From assembly GCF_004366035.1 (NCBI RefSeq), contig NZ_SOEE01000001.1:310001-374000 (forward strand): DNA of 64,000 nucleotides, given 5' to 3'. Source of the DNA: Cytobacillus oceanisediminis. GTDB taxonomy: Bacteria > Bacillota > Bacilli > Bacillales > Cytobacillaceae. The translations under genes were made by a program, and so were the position numbers. This document shows, piece after piece, positions 8,676 through 16,794 of the stretch (positions within the stretch are counted from its first letter, which is position 1; every line of letters starts with the position of its first letter). The notes beneath the pieces were generated by a model. That model saw only the letters and a list, made by a program, of their open reading frames with translations. It had not been told where the DNA came from and did not search any database.

Positions 8676-9860
8676 TTATTTCAATTGATTTAAAAAGCTT
8701 TTGCCAAAAGCCGGCATCTTTACATTAAAGTTATCGGCAATTGTTGCCCCAATATCTGCAAAGGTCTCGCTAATTGGAAGCTCTTGCCCCTCCTCCATGT
8801 CTTTTGAGTAAACAAGAAGTGGAACATATTCACGTGTATGATCTGTACCATGATGGACAGGGTCATTGCCATGGTCGGCAGTGATCATTAATAGGTCGCC
8901 GTCCTGCATTTTTTCAAATACTTCAGGCAGGCGCTCATCAAATTCTTCAAGAGCTTTTCCATAGCCTTCTGGATCCCGTCTATGCCCAAACAATGCATCA
9001 AAGTCAACAAGATTCAAAAAGCTCAGGCCCGTAAACTCTTTTTCAAATGTTTCAATCAGCTTATCCATTCCGTCCATATTTGAAGTAGTGCGAATGGCTT
9101 CAGTTACCCCTTCGCCATCAAAAATGTCAGAAATTTTGCCGATTGCCAATACATCAAGGCCGCTGTCTGCCATTTCGTTCATTACCGTGCGGTCAAATGG
9201 CTTTAACGCATAATCATGTCTATTTGATGTTCTTTGGAAATTTCCCGGCTCGCCAATGAATGGTCTGGCAATCACTCTGCCCACCATATATTTTTCATCC
9301 AGCGTCAGCTCGCGTGCTATCTTACAGATTTTATACTGTTCTTCGATTGGTATTATATCTTCATGTGCCGCAATCTGCAGTACTGAATCCGCTGATGTAT
9401 AAACAATCAAAGCGCCGGTTTTCATATGCTCTTCCCCGAGTTCAACCAGAATTTCCGTTCCGCTCGCCGGTTTATTGCCGATTATTTTTCTTCCGGTACG
9501 GGCTTCAAGTTCAGAAATCAATTCCTGCGGGAACCCGTTTGGAAATACCCGGAAAGGAGTTTGGATATTCAAGCCCATGATCTCCCAATGTCCAGTCATT
9601 GTGTCTTTTCCGTTGGAAGCTTCCTGCATTTTTGTGTAAAACGCCATCGGCTTCTCTGCTTTTTCGATTCCTTTGATTTCACTGATATTACTAAGCCCGA
9701 GTTTGCCCATGTTGGGCATCTTCAGGCCATTCATTTTTTCTGCGATGTGGCCGATCGTATCAGCGCCTTTATCACCGAACTTATCGGCATCAGGTGCTTC
9801 GCCAATTCCTACTGAGTCCATGACGATTAAAAAAACGCGATTATATGTATATGCAGACAT
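8676..9860 (-). CDS. deoB: Phosphopentomutase
   Basis: 394 residues of the alkaline-phosphatase superfamily. The metal and phosphothreonine sites are visible: [28 protein letters not shown] (nucleophile Thr in the DTMTGH motif), and [19 protein letters not shown]. It interconverts ribose or deoxyribose 1- and 5-phosphate, linking PunA and Pdp products to central metabolism. It is the first gene of the deoB-punA pair, and a cre-like site lies 21 bases upstream of the start, so catabolite control is likely. Confidence 0.97.
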   Translation of the reverse strand: MSAYTYNRVFLIVMDSVGIGEAPDADKFGDKGADTIGHIAEKMNGLKMPNMGKLGLSNISEIKGIEKAEKPMAFYTKMQEASNGKDTMTGHWEIMGLNIQTPFRVFPNGFPQELISELEARTGRKIIGNKPASGTEILVELGEEHMKTGALIVYTSADSVLQIAAHEDIIPIEEQYKICKIARELTLDEKYMVGRVIARPFIGEPGNFQRTSNRHDYALKPFDRTVMNEMADSGLDVLAIGKISDIFDGEGVTEAIRTTSNMDGMDKLIETFEKEFTGLSFLNLVDFDALFGHRRDPEGYGKALEEFDERLPEVFEKMQDGDLLMITADHGNDPVHHGTDHTREYVPLLVYSKDMEEGQELPISETFADIGATIADNFNVKMPAFGKSFLNQLK

Positions 9861-9880
9861 ATGAAAACCTCCTAATTATT

Positions 9881-9894
9881 TGAATACGGTTACA
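9881..9894. promoter_or_regulatory. cre-like site upstream of deoB
   Basis: TGAATACGGTTACA matches the CcpA operator pattern TGWAANCGNTNWCA at 13 of 14 positions. It is 21-34 bases before the deoB start codon, a position where CcpA would block transcription. Pattern match only. Confidence 0.5.
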
Positions 9895-9953
9895 AAAATC
9901 ATATTCGTATAGTACCCTTTTTAGGTTTATTTAACACTGATTCTCTTGCTGAA

Positions 9954-10015
9954 AGAAAAGCGGAACGCTTGCCCGCCCACGACATCAGAAGGAGGCAGGC
10001 GGTGGAGCTAGACAG
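9954..10015 (+). repeat. Partial copy of dispersed repeat family A
   Basis: Within the 311-base gap between xerD and deoB. It begins AGAAAAGCGGAACGCTTGCC and ends GGAGCTAGACAG, the two ends of family A. It is enclosed by the perfect 9-base inverted pair CTGAAAGAA (near 9949) and TTCTTTCAG (10028-10036). Confidence 0.55.
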
Positions 10016-10118
10016 TAAAAACGGAAATTCTTTCAGTTAAATAAATATTTAGATAGCCCTTTCATTTGTCAGAAGTCTGACATCTATATTTTACATAATA
10101 AACAGGTAAAAAGACAAG

Positions 10119-10149
10119 AAAAAGCTGCCTACTTTTCATGGCAGCTTTA
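10119..10149 (-). terminator. Intrinsic terminator after xerD
   Basis: AAAGCTGCC (10121-10129) pairs with GGCAGCTTT (10140-10148), with a T-run on the minus strand. It closes the yqzK-xerD unit. Confidence 0.8.
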
Positions 10150-10171
10150 TGACATTTATTTAATTAATGGT

Positions 10172-11065
10172 TTAAGCACGCGGATGATATTGGCTGTACA
10201 CATCTTTAAGGCGAGTTTTGGTAACATGCGTATAAATTTGTGTGGTGGAAATATCGGCATGTCCAAGCATTTCCTGGACTGCCCGCAAATCAGCACCATT
10301 TTCAAGCAGATGAGTAGCAAATGAATGCCTCAGCGTATGCGGAGTAAGTTCCTTGTCGATCCCTGCCTCCTGAGCAAGCCGCTTCAATATTTTCCAAAAT
10401 CCCTGTCTTGAAAGACGTTTGCCGTGATGATTTAAAAATAACGCTTCATCTTTATACTTTTTTGAAGCAAACTTTCCTCTTCCTTCACTTAAATACTTTT
10501 CAAGAGCTTCGGAGGCTGTTTTGCCAATAGGCACAATCCGTTCCTTGTTTCCTTTGCCTATACATCTTACAAAGCCCATCGTTAAATGGACATCACCCAT
10601 GTTCAGGCCTATCAGCTCACTCACGCGAATACCTGTAGCATATAAAAGTTCAAGCATGGCTTTATCACGCAACCCAAAGTGATCCTTTTTCTCTGGAAAA
10701 TCCAATAAAGTTTCCACTTCCTGCATGTTTAATACTTTTGGAAGCGAACGTTCCATTTTCGGTGTTTCTATATGGACAGATGGGTCATGGCCAACTGCTT
10801 TTTCGCGGAGCAGAAATTGGTGAAAGGCCCTTAAGGAGGCTATATGCCGGGCCAAGGTTTTTGAGGATTTGCCCTGTTTTTTTAAAAAGCCGAGAAATTG
10901 GACAATCTGCGTACGCTGCACACTCTCAAGGTTTGAAATCTTCTCTTCAGACTTGAGATATTTCAGATAACTTTTCAAATCTCTTTCATAAGATACAATT
11001 GTATTTTTAGCGAGGCCTTTTTCTACAAGTAAATAATGAATAAAGTCTCTTAACTGATCATCCAT
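10172..11065 (-). CDS. xerD: Tyrosine recombinase XerD (RipX)
   Basis: 297 residues with an N-terminal SAM-like DNA-binding domain (about 1-90) and a C-terminal catalytic domain. The full active-site set is visible: Arg147 (GIRVSEL), Lys171, His243 and Arg246 ([12 protein letters not shown]), His269 (LGHADI) and Tyr278 (YTHV). With XerC/CodV it resolves chromosome dimers at dif. The length equals the family norm. It lies nine bases after yqzK and next to fur, as in B. subtilis, so this is the housekeeping enzyme rather than a mobile-element integrase. Confidence 0.96.
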   Translation of the reverse strand: MDDQLRDFIHYLLVEKGLAKNTIVSYERDLKSYLKYLKSEEKISNLESVQRTQIVQFLGFLKKQGKSSKTLARHIASLRAFHQFLLREKAVGHDPSVHIETPKMERSLPKVLNMQEVETLLDFPEKKDHFGLRDKAMLELLYATGIRVSELIGLNMGDVHLTMGFVRCIGKGNKERIVPIGKTASEALEKYLSEGRGKFASKKYKDEALFLNHHGKRLSRQGFWKILKRLAQEAGIDKELTPHTLRHSFATHLLENGADLRAVQEMLGHADISTTQIYTHVTKTRLKDVYSQYHPRA

Positions 11066-11074
11066 ATAATTGCA

Positions 11075-11302
11075 TTACTCCCCATTTAAGTAGAAAAGAA
11101 TTAACCGGTCCAGCAAGCTCCTATCTTCATCTGTTCCGCTCGCTGACACCTTAACAGCCGCTCCCTGTGGTTCGTCATAGCGGTGATAATCCTGGTATTC
11201 TTCATTTAACCACATAATACCATAATAAAAAAGGATTGTGCATCCAGTAAAAATGACAAACACTTTAATGGTCTGAAAAGCCATACTCAGCCAGGATTTC
11301 AT
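11075..11302 (-). CDS. yqzK: YqzK-family small membrane protein (DUF4227)
   Basis: 75 residues with one membrane helix (FKVF-type segment TIKVFVIFTGCTILFYYGIM) and an acidic C-terminal tail. I use the ATG at 11302, which has GGAGG eight bases upstream; the frame is open to 11341. The function is unknown. The place between fur and xerD is conserved in Bacillus, and it is probably co-transcribed with xerD. Confidence 0.8.
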   Translation of the reverse strand: MKSWLSMAFQTIKVFVIFTGCTILFYYGIMWLNEEYQDYHRYDEPQGAAVKVSASGTDEDRSLLDRLILFYLNGE

Positions 11303-11489
11303 TGTTTGGTCCTCCATCACTTTTAATAAGCAAAGATTCAAATGCTTTCTATTATTAAAAGGTATGCCATTTTGGACAAGAATTATACCTGAATCTGCAT
11401 AATTGGCGTTTCTTCAGGGCACTTTCCTTTTTAGTTGGATTTCTCTTTTATAACCAGGCTATTCTAGAATATTGTTTTTCAGAAAGTAG

Positions 11490-11643
11490 CCCGTTGATTT
11501 CGGCACGGGGACTTGCTTTCCGCGGGGAGGAGTGAGAACCTCCTCCCGCAGGACATTGAATAAACTTCCTTGAATGAACACCGCACGAAGGAAATACAAT
11601 AGCATTTTCGTGGATCAAGTGCCCACAGCGAGGTTCAACTCAG
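11490..11643. repeat. Dispersed repeat family B, second copy
   Basis: Lies in the 441-base gap between fur and yqzK. It runs from CCCGTTGATTTCGGCACGGG to CAAGTGCCCACAGCGAGG then TTCAACTCAG. It shares CTCCTCCCGCAGGACATTGA with the copy at 7595-7774, and its ends are inverted. The rest of the gap (11303-11489) shows no gene. Confidence 0.7.
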
Positions 11644-11699
11644 CGGTAAAATATTTTTACCCATTTGAACGCAGCAAACTTTGTGAAAATAGCTCAAAA

Positions 11700-11732
11700 T
11701 AAAAAGCCCATTCTCATGTAAGAATAAGCTTT
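11700..11732 (-). terminator. Intrinsic terminator after fur
   Basis: On the minus strand AAAGCTTATTCT pairs with AGAATGGGCTTTT (one G-U pair) and is followed by further T residues, 12 bases after the fur stop. Confidence 0.7.
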
Positions 11733-11743
11733 GTCAGTGAATA

Positions 11744-12217
11744 TTAGTTTTCTTCTGCTTCGGTTTCGTTGTCTGTCTGTTTATCCTGGCAGCGGTAGCA
11801 GATGCCATGAAACGTAAGGCGGTGATCCTTTATTTTAAAGTTCCAGCGGCGTTCAACCACTTCCTCTACGTCTTCAAGCAAATCTTCCTGAATTTCATCA
11901 ACAGCTCCGCACTCAATACAGACTAAATGGTGGTGAAAATGGGCTGCCCCTTCCTGACGCAGGTCATAACGGGAAACTCCATCACCAAAGTTAATTTTAT
12001 CGACAATTTTTAGTTCAGTCAGCAATTCAAGTGTTCTATATACAGTTGCCAAGCCTATCTCAGGCGATTTCTCTTTTACTAGGAGGTAGACATCTTCCGC
12101 ACTTAAATGATCCTCTTCGTGTTCTAACAGGACGCGAACTGTTGCCTCTCGCTGTGGTGTTAGTTTATAGCTGGATGAATGCAACTGTTTTTTTATTCTT
12201 TCAATTCTGCTTTCCAT
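11744..12217 (-). CDS. fur: Ferric uptake regulator Fur
   Basis: 157 residues. The N-terminal winged helix (about 1-85, including GLATVYRTLELL) is followed by the metal-binding dimer domain with HFHHHLVCIECG, and the structural zinc pairs C100/C103 and C140/C143. Fur represses iron uptake genes when loaded with Fe(II). FurA-type features and the position next to xerD and yqzK argue against PerR or Zur. An acidic tail (DNETEAEEN) closes the protein. The ribosome site is GGGAGGGA, and a clear SigA promoter is at 12251-12278. Confidence 0.93.
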   Translation of the reverse strand: MESRIERIKKQLHSSSYKLTPQREATVRVLLEHEEDHLSAEDVYLLVKEKSPEIGLATVYRTLELLTELKIVDKINFGDGVSRYDLRQEGAAHFHHHLVCIECGAVDEIQEDLLEDVEEVVERRWNFKIKDHRLTFHGICYRCQDKQTDNETEAEEN

Positions 12218-12250
12218 ACCGAAAGTCCCTCCCTCGCCACTAACATTCTC

Positions 12251-12278
12251 ATTATAACAGAAATAAGATCACATTCAA
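12251..12278 (-). promoter_or_regulatory. SigA promoter of fur
   Basis: Minus-strand TTGAAT (12273-12278), 16 bases, then a perfect TATAAT (12251-12256), 34 bases before the start codon. A 16-base perfect palindrome, TATAATAATTATTATA, lies farther upstream at 12318-12333 and could be an operator. Confidence 0.65.
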
Positions 12279-12408
12279 AATAAAATAATTATAAATAACA
12301 GATAAAAATCACTTTTATATAATAATTATTATAATATTTTTTAAAACATATTTAAACCTCTTTATATGTACCCTATCTTTTTTGTTTCTATCCCTTTTTC
12401 TGTACAAA

Positions 12409-12438
12409 CAAAAGACAGAGCCGCCAGCTCTGCCTTTT
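12409..12438 (-). terminator. Intrinsic terminator after spoIIM
   Basis: Minus-strand GGCAGAGC, a short loop, then GCTCTGTC and TTTTGTTTG, 15 bases after the spoIIM stop. Confidence 0.75.
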
Positions 12439-12453
12439 GCAGTCATTCACATA

Positions 12454-13098
12454 TTAGGATTGGATTGAGTTGACAACAGACTTCATTAAGACAGGAGAGA
12501 TAAACGCCTCCACTCCAGCTGCTGCAATTAGAAACAGAATGGCTACTGCAAAAGCAATCATATATCTTCCGAAAAGCGGCATCATGGGCTGACCGACTTT
12601 TTTCATAAATTGTCTTCTTATCATTTTTAAAGAGAAAGAAACAGCCAGTGCTGCAGCGAGAATAAATATAGGTATAATGATCAGATTCTGGGGAAGGACC
12701 GATACAAAGGAAAGCAAAAACCCCTCCCATCCCATTTGGTTAACGAGAAAACCAACTGTAAAGCCAACCACCATCCCTTTCATAAATAGAAGAATCAGAA
12801 TGACAGGCAGTCCAATTATAGAGATTCCCAAAATCCACATCAGCCCTATAAATTTCGTATTATGGAAAAAGCTCTGTTTGAATAATTCATCTGCTGCTGC
12901 AACATGTCCATCTGATACCTGGCCAAAAAACTGCGACAGATAATAAAATAAATCTTCCTTTTGTGTAAAGCTTAAGCTATTTACAACGATAGCCCCAAAA
13001 ATGACACCCATCAGAAATAACACAACAACAAATAAATAGATTGAGGAATGTTCGCGAAAGTGGGCTGCTGCAGCGTTCTGGTACATTTTTTTCTTCAT
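12454..13098 (-). CDS. spoIIM: Stage II sporulation protein M
   Basis: 214 residues with five membrane segments, after a short cytosolic N-terminus (MKKKMYQNAAAAHFREH). It is part of the SpoIID-SpoIIM-SpoIIP machine that thins septal peptidoglycan and drives engulfment; SpoIIM is the membrane anchor in the mother cell. Length and topology fit the family (DUF95). GGAGGAA precedes the start. A SigE-type promoter is present at 13136-13163, matching mother-cell expression. Confidence 0.93.
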   Translation of the reverse strand: MKKKMYQNAAAAHFREHSSIYLFVVVLFLMGVIFGAIVVNSLSFTQKEDLFYYLSQFFGQVSDGHVAAADELFKQSFFHNTKFIGLMWILGISIIGLPVILILLFMKGMVVGFTVGFLVNQMGWEGFLLSFVSVLPQNLIIIPIFILAAALAVSFSLKMIRRQFMKKVGQPMMPLFGRYMIAFAVAILFLIAAAGVEAFISPVLMKSVVNSIQS

Positions 13099-13135
13099 TG
13101 CTCTTCCTCCTAAAACAAAACAGATTGGATATTAA

Positions 13136-13163
13136 ATTGTATGCCTGTCCCAGATTTGTATGA
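13136..13163 (-). promoter_or_regulatory. SigE-type promoter of spoIIM
   Basis: Minus-strand TCATACA (13157-13163), 13 bases, then CATACAAT (13136-13143), a full match to the SigE -10 pattern. The site is 38 bases from the spoIIM start codon. Confidence 0.65.
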
Positions 13164-13198
13164 CAAAGAATTGGATTATTCCCCAATGGAAAAAAGTC

Positions 13199-13227
13199 TT
13201 GAATAATCCAGTTATTTCCGTTATAAT
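13199..13227 (+). promoter_or_regulatory. SigA promoter of the GNAT gene
   Basis: TTGAAT (13199-13204), 17 bases, then TATAAT (13222-13227). The -35 box overlaps the right arm of an inverted repeat, TGGATTATTC (13172-13181) and GAATAATCCA (13201-13210). Confidence 0.65.
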
Positions 13228-13266
13228 TTTCAAAATTATTTAAATAGTCATTGGAGGAATAAATAA

Positions 13267-13842
13267 ATGGATCCGATTTTAAATGAGTTTCCAGAGAGGA
13301 TTGAAACCGAAAGACTATATATGAGACCTGCCATGCCCGGAGATGGGAAAGCCGTTCATGAAGCTGTAACAGCTTCGGCTGCTGAGCTAAAAAAATGGCT
13401 TCCTTTTGCACAGAATGATCAATCAGAGGAAGAAGCTGAAGCGGGTATCCGCAGATCTTATGCAAAGTTTATCCTTAGGGAAGATTTCCGCATCCATATT
13501 TACCGGAAAGAAGACGATGCTTTTGTCGGTTCCACTGGCCTGCACCGAATCGATTGGGATGTCCGCAAATTTGAAATAGGTTATTGGGGAGACACAAGGT
13601 TTCAGAAAAACGGCTATATAACTGAAGCTGCTGAAGGGTTGACCAAATTTGCTTTTGAGCATTTTGAAGCGAATAGAGTGGAAATTAGATGTGACCCGAA
13701 AAACATAAACAGCCGAAGGATTCCCGAAAGGCTGGGATACACACTTGAAGGAGTATTGCTCAATGACAGCCTCAGCGCAGATGGAACAGAGCTTAGGGAT
13801 ACATGCGTTTATGCTAAAGCACCTAAAAAACATAGAGCCTGA
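13267..13842 (+). CDS. GNAT-family N-acetyltransferase, RimJ/RimL-like
   Basis: 191 residues. The N-terminal IETERLYMRPAMPGDG and the core FEIGYWGDTRFQKNGYITEA followed by the acetyl-CoA-site region NSRRIPERLGYTLEG are typical of the RimJ/RimL branch, which acetylates protein N-termini or small amines. The substrate cannot be told from sequence. The gene has its own SigA promoter, is divergent from spoIIM and convergent with the EndoQ gene. The usual G-N-xS-x-R region reads KNINSRRIPERLGY, with Pro where many members have Ser or Ala. The terminator hairpin begins within its last codons. Confidence 0.85.
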   Translation: MDPILNEFPERIETERLYMRPAMPGDGKAVHEAVTASAAELKKWLPFAQNDQSEEEAEAGIRRSYAKFILREDFRIHIYRKEDDAFVGSTGLHRIDWDVRKFEIGYWGDTRFQKNGYITEAAEGLTKFAFEHFEANRVEIRCDPKNINSRRIPERLGYTLEGVLLNDSLSADGTELRDTCVYAKAPKKHRA

Positions 13843-13859
13843 TGGGCTCTATGTTTTTT
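13830..13859. terminator. Bidirectional terminator between convergent genes
   Basis: CATAGAGCC and GGGCTCTATG form a stem around the GNAT stop codon, with A6 before and T6 after. It serves both the plus-strand GNAT gene and the minus-strand EndoQ gene. Confidence 0.85.
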
Positions 13860-15024
13860 AGATATCCATAATTTTGCCGTACTTGCCTCCGCCCCCTGCC
13901 TTGAGGTTTAATGTTCCTTCACGCGCTTTCCCAATAAGCTTGGCTATTTTCTCAGGGATTACTTTGTTTATTTCTGATAATGGAACATCGTGAAGAATGG
14001 CCATTTCAGTGCCGAAATAATTCAGCAGCTTTTCCAGCATTTTCGGGCCTAGCCCTGGAATGAATTCAAGCGGCACCTGATGAATATAAGGAGGCCGTTC
14101 AACGAGCAATTCTCCAGATGATTTTAGTTCAGAGATCCGGTCAGCCACGCCTTTGATAAATTTGTGGTGACTGCAATTTCTGCATTTACCCTTTGCTTCA
14201 TCAAAGGGTCCAAAACATTCAGAGCAAACTGTCTGATGGTATTTGCCAAGCAGCGGATCAAGCCCGAAATTGGCTTTTACCTTGCATTTTTCTTTTCCAG
14301 TCAAAGCCTTCTTCAGTTCGGCAAATGTAGGTGACTCCATCTCAAGGATTTGATATTCTCTCGCTATTTTTTTTAGTGAATGGGCATCTGAGTTTGTTAA
14401 AAAGGTATAATTGTGAAGTTCAGCTATTTGATCTGCCATCTTAGTATCTGCACTGAGCCCCAGCTCTATTGCATCGATTAAGTCAGGATCAAATACCTCT
14501 GTCAGCGACCGCTCTACCCCTTTCCCGAATAAACTTTTAAATGGGGTAAAAACATGGGCAGGAATAAAAAGCCCATCCAGTTCCTTCACTTTTTCCTGAA
14601 GCATTCTGCCTGAGGCATAAATTCTCTGTGAACTTAACGTTATGTTCTTTAAATGTCCCGATAACCAGGCTGAGAAAACCTTCATGGCTGAAAGAGTCGG
14701 AAGGAAGCAAAGAACATGAATGGGGCCTTTACAGGAATCATCATATATTTCAAGTTCCGACCCGGGTATAATTGTTAAATCTCCATATTGAAGTCCCCCA
14801 TCCCTATGTTCAGTTACAATGCCTTTTTGGGCCAAATCTTCGATTTCAAGTATGACTTCAGGAGAATGACAATCAATAATGCCGATGATATCAAGCCCTT
14901 TTTCATTGCGGGCATGCCTGATGATATTTGTGAAGGTAAGGGATTTAGCGCCTGTTATTTTAACCGGCTTTCCCGTAAAGGTGCGTCCAATATGGATATG
15001 GAAATCTGCAAAATAGCGTTTCAT
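13858..15024 (-). CDS. Endonuclease Q (EndoQ) family DNA repair nuclease
   Basis: 388 residues. An N-terminal PHP-type metal domain shows DFHIHIG, GIIDCHSPEV, PGSELEIY, PAHVFTPF and TNSDAHSL. A four-cysteine zinc site (CSECFGPFDEAKGKCRNC) follows near residue 265, and a helix-hairpin-helix (FIPGLGPKMLEKLLNYFG) lies near 330. This order is that of EndoQ, described in archaea and in Bacillus pumilus, which nicks DNA 5' of deaminated bases (uracil, hypoxanthine) and abasic sites. It stops one base before the 5' partner nudF's end, so the two are co-transcribed with nudF first. The biochemical role is inferred from family knowledge. Confidence 0.85.
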   Translation of the reverse strand: MKRYFADFHIHIGRTFTGKPVKITGAKSLTFTNIIRHARNEKGLDIIGIIDCHSPEVILEIEDLAQKGIVTEHRDGGLQYGDLTIIPGSELEIYDDSCKGPIHVLCFLPTLSAMKVFSAWLSGHLKNITLSSQRIYASGRMLQEKVKELDGLFIPAHVFTPFKSLFGKGVERSLTEVFDPDLIDAIELGLSADTKMADQIAELHNYTFLTNSDAHSLKKIAREYQILEMESPTFAELKKALTGKEKCKVKANFGLDPLLGKYHQTVCSECFGPFDEAKGKCRNCSHHKFIKGVADRISELKSSGELLVERPPYIHQVPLEFIPGLGPKMLEKLLNYFGTEMAILHDVPLSEINKVIPEKIAKLIGKAREGTLNLKAGGGGKYGKIMDI

Positions 15025-15025
15025 T

Positions 15026-15577
15026 TTATTTTTTCATCGCCTCTTGCAGCTGGAGATATTGGATTGCATAAGCGGTTTTCGCGTCATGAATCTTCTGCTC
15101 CTTCAGCAGGGATATTGCTTCATCAAGCGTTACTTCCATAAGATTCACAAATTCATCTTCATCAGGAGATGCGGCATTTTCCTTTATCATAAGACCCTTT
15201 GCTATATATAGATGTACCAGCTCGTCAGCAAATCCGGGAGAAGTGTAGAATGAGATCAGCCATTCCATTTCCCCGCAGCCGTATCCCGTTTCTTCTTCCA
15301 GCTCCCTCTCTGCACAAACTCTGGGATCTTCCCCTGCTTCAAGCTTACCGGCCGGTATTTCGGCAATAATCTTATCCAGCGCCTTTCTATATTGTTCAAC
15401 CATCACGATTTTATTTTCATCCGTAACTGCCAATACAGCTACTGCCCCGGGATGTTTAATAATTTCCCGCTTTGATGTTTTGCCATTGGGCAGCTCAACA
15501 TCTTCCACCTGCAGACTAATAACTTTTCCAGTGAAGATTTTTTCTGTTTGAATCGTTTTTTCTTCTAGGCGGCTCAT
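15026..15577 (-). CDS. nudF: ADP-ribose pyrophosphatase (Nudix)
   Basis: 183 residues. The Nudix box is complete: G-x5-E-x7-R-E-L-x-E-E-x-G-Y, spanning GKLEAGEDPRVCAERELEEE and TGY. It hydrolyses ADP-ribose to AMP and ribose 5-phosphate. The region after the box (ISFYTSPGFADELVHLYIA) fits the ADP-ribose group. It lies one base ahead of the EndoQ gene, so a shared role in nucleotide damage is possible but unproven. mciZ starts 77 bases away on the other strand, as in B. subtilis. Confidence 0.93.
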   Translation of the reverse strand: MSRLEEKTIQTEKIFTGKVISLQVEDVELPNGKTSKREIIKHPGAVAVLAVTDENKIVMVEQYRKALDKIIAEIPAGKLEAGEDPRVCAERELEEETGYGCGEMEWLISFYTSPGFADELVHLYIAKGLMIKENAASPDEDEFVNLMEVTLDEAISLLKEQKIHDAKTAYAIQYLQLQEAMKK

Positions 15578-15653
15578 TGATTACGTCACTCCTGTTCTAT
15601 TCCGTTACTGATTGCTCATACATTTTATCATACTTGATGAGGGGGAGTATGGC

Positions 15654-15788
15654 ATGAAGGTGTATGTGCACAGCAGGGGGATTATTCTGACCGGCAAAGC
15701 CTGGGAAGTCCGTGAGAAACTAAAACAATACAGCAGGCAGTATGTCCTTGTAAAAGACTGGGTTGAATCTCAGAACAATATAAAATGA
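15654..15788 (+). CDS. mciZ: MciZ, mother-cell inhibitor of FtsZ (44 residues)
   Basis: A 44-residue ORF starting MKVYVHSRGIILTGKAWEVR and ending in a region with YVLVKDWVESQ. The GKAWE, K-L-K-x-Y and YV-x-VKDW positions match B. subtilis MciZ (40 residues), which caps FtsZ filaments in the mother cell. GGGGGAG precedes the ATG. A SigE-like -10 (CATACATT, 15617-15624) is about 30 bases upstream, with no convincing -35. The location beside nudF and yqkF is the same as in B. subtilis, which supports the call strongly despite the small size. Confidence 0.85.
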   Translation: MKVYVHSRGIILTGKAWEVREKLKQYSRQYVLVKDWVESQNNIK

Positions 15789-15801
15789 TAAGCCTCTAAA
15801 T

Positions 15802-15831
15802 TTGAGTATGCCTCATTTGTTTATGTACAAT
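15802..15831 (+). promoter_or_regulatory. SigA-type promoter of yqkF
   Basis: TTGAGT (15802-15807), 18 bases, TACAAT (15826-15831), 30 bases before the yqkF start. It sits just after the mciZ stop, so yqkF need not depend on mciZ transcription. Confidence 0.5.
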
Positions 15832-15860
15832 TATAGAAAGCACTTAAATGAGGTGGGTAC

Positions 15861-16784
15861 TTGAAAAAGAGAAGACTTGGAAACTCAGACTTGTACGTAA
15901 GCGAGCTTGGGCTGGGCTGCATGTCAATTGGCACCAACCCTTCCCAGGCTCAGGAGATTATTGAAGCTGCCCTTGAAGAAGGAATCAATTATTTTGATAC
16001 AGCTAATTTATATGACTTTGGCGAAAATGAAAAGCTTGTCGGACAATCCTTAAAGAGTGTCCGCGAACAGGTGATCATTGCTACCAAAGCCGGCAACCGC
16101 TGGAATAAAAATAAAGATGGCTGGAGCTGGGATCCCTCAAAAAGTCACATCAAAGAAGCTGTAAAGGACAGTTTAAAAAGGCTGGGCACAGACTATATTG
16201 ATTTATATCAGCTTCATGGCGGCACGATTGAAGATCCTATTGATGACACCATTGAAGCATTTGAGGAACTGAAGGAAGAAGGATACATTCGACAGTATGG
16301 CATATCCTCCATCCGTCCAAATGTGATCCGTGAATATGCTGCGAAATCCTCCATTGTCTCTGTCATGATGCAATACAGCATTTTAGATCGGCGTCCGGAA
16401 GAAGAAGCTCTGCCTCTTTTAAATCAAAAAGGCATCAGCGCAATTACAAGAGGTCCCCTTGCTAAAGGAATGCTTAGCAACAAAATGCTTGATAAAGCAT
16501 CTGAATCGGTAAAAGCGAAAGGGTATTTGGATTACAGCTACTCTGAATTGGAAAAATCAATCAGCAGTATAAGAGAGATAATTTCAGACGAGCGCTCCAT
16601 GACCGAGATAGCATTTCAGTATAATCTCGCGGATCATGCTGTTGCTTCTGTTGCGGCAGGTGCAAGCCGAGCTGAGCAAGTAAGGGAAAATGCAAAAGCA
16701 GCAAGAGCCCATCCACTGAATAAAGACGAATTGGCTCTGATAAAATCCATTGCAAAGTTAAACAAGTATGAACAGCATAGATAA
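15861..16784 (+). CDS. yqkF: Aldo/keto reductase, YqkF type
   Basis: 307 residues. Catalytic tetrad positions of the family are visible: Asp in FDTANLYDFGENE with Tyr, Lys in IATKAG, and His in YQLHGG. The C-terminal VAAGASRAEQVRENA binds NADPH phosphate. It should reduce aldehydes or ketones with NAD(P)H; the substrate is unknown. Translation starts at TTG (15861) with GAGGTGGG upstream. It sits between mciZ and yqkE as in B. subtilis. Confidence 0.88.
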   Translation: MKKRRLGNSDLYVSELGLGCMSIGTNPSQAQEIIEAALEEGINYFDTANLYDFGENEKLVGQSLKSVREQVIIATKAGNRWNKNKDGWSWDPSKSHIKEAVKDSLKRLGTDYIDLYQLHGGTIEDPIDDTIEAFEELKEEGYIRQYGISSIRPNVIREYAAKSSIVSVMMQYSILDRRPEEEALPLLNQKGISAITRGPLAKGMLSNKMLDKASESVKAKGYLDYSYSELEKSISSIREIISDERSMTEIAFQYNLADHAVASVAAGASRAEQVRENAKAARAHPLNKDELALIKSIAKLNKYEQHR

Positions 16785-16794
16785 CTTAACCGAT

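Noticed and set aside
9949..10036. The 9-base inverted pair CTGAAAGAA / TTCTTTCAG around repeat A at 9954 as a transposon end
   Set aside because: Only this copy has it, and no transposase or target duplication is seen, so it may be local chance.
12977..13465. A 162-codon minus-strand frame spanning the spoIIM promoter region and the GNAT gene
   Set aside because: It is out of frame with spoIIM, covers the SigE promoter and is opposite the GNAT gene; no family features.
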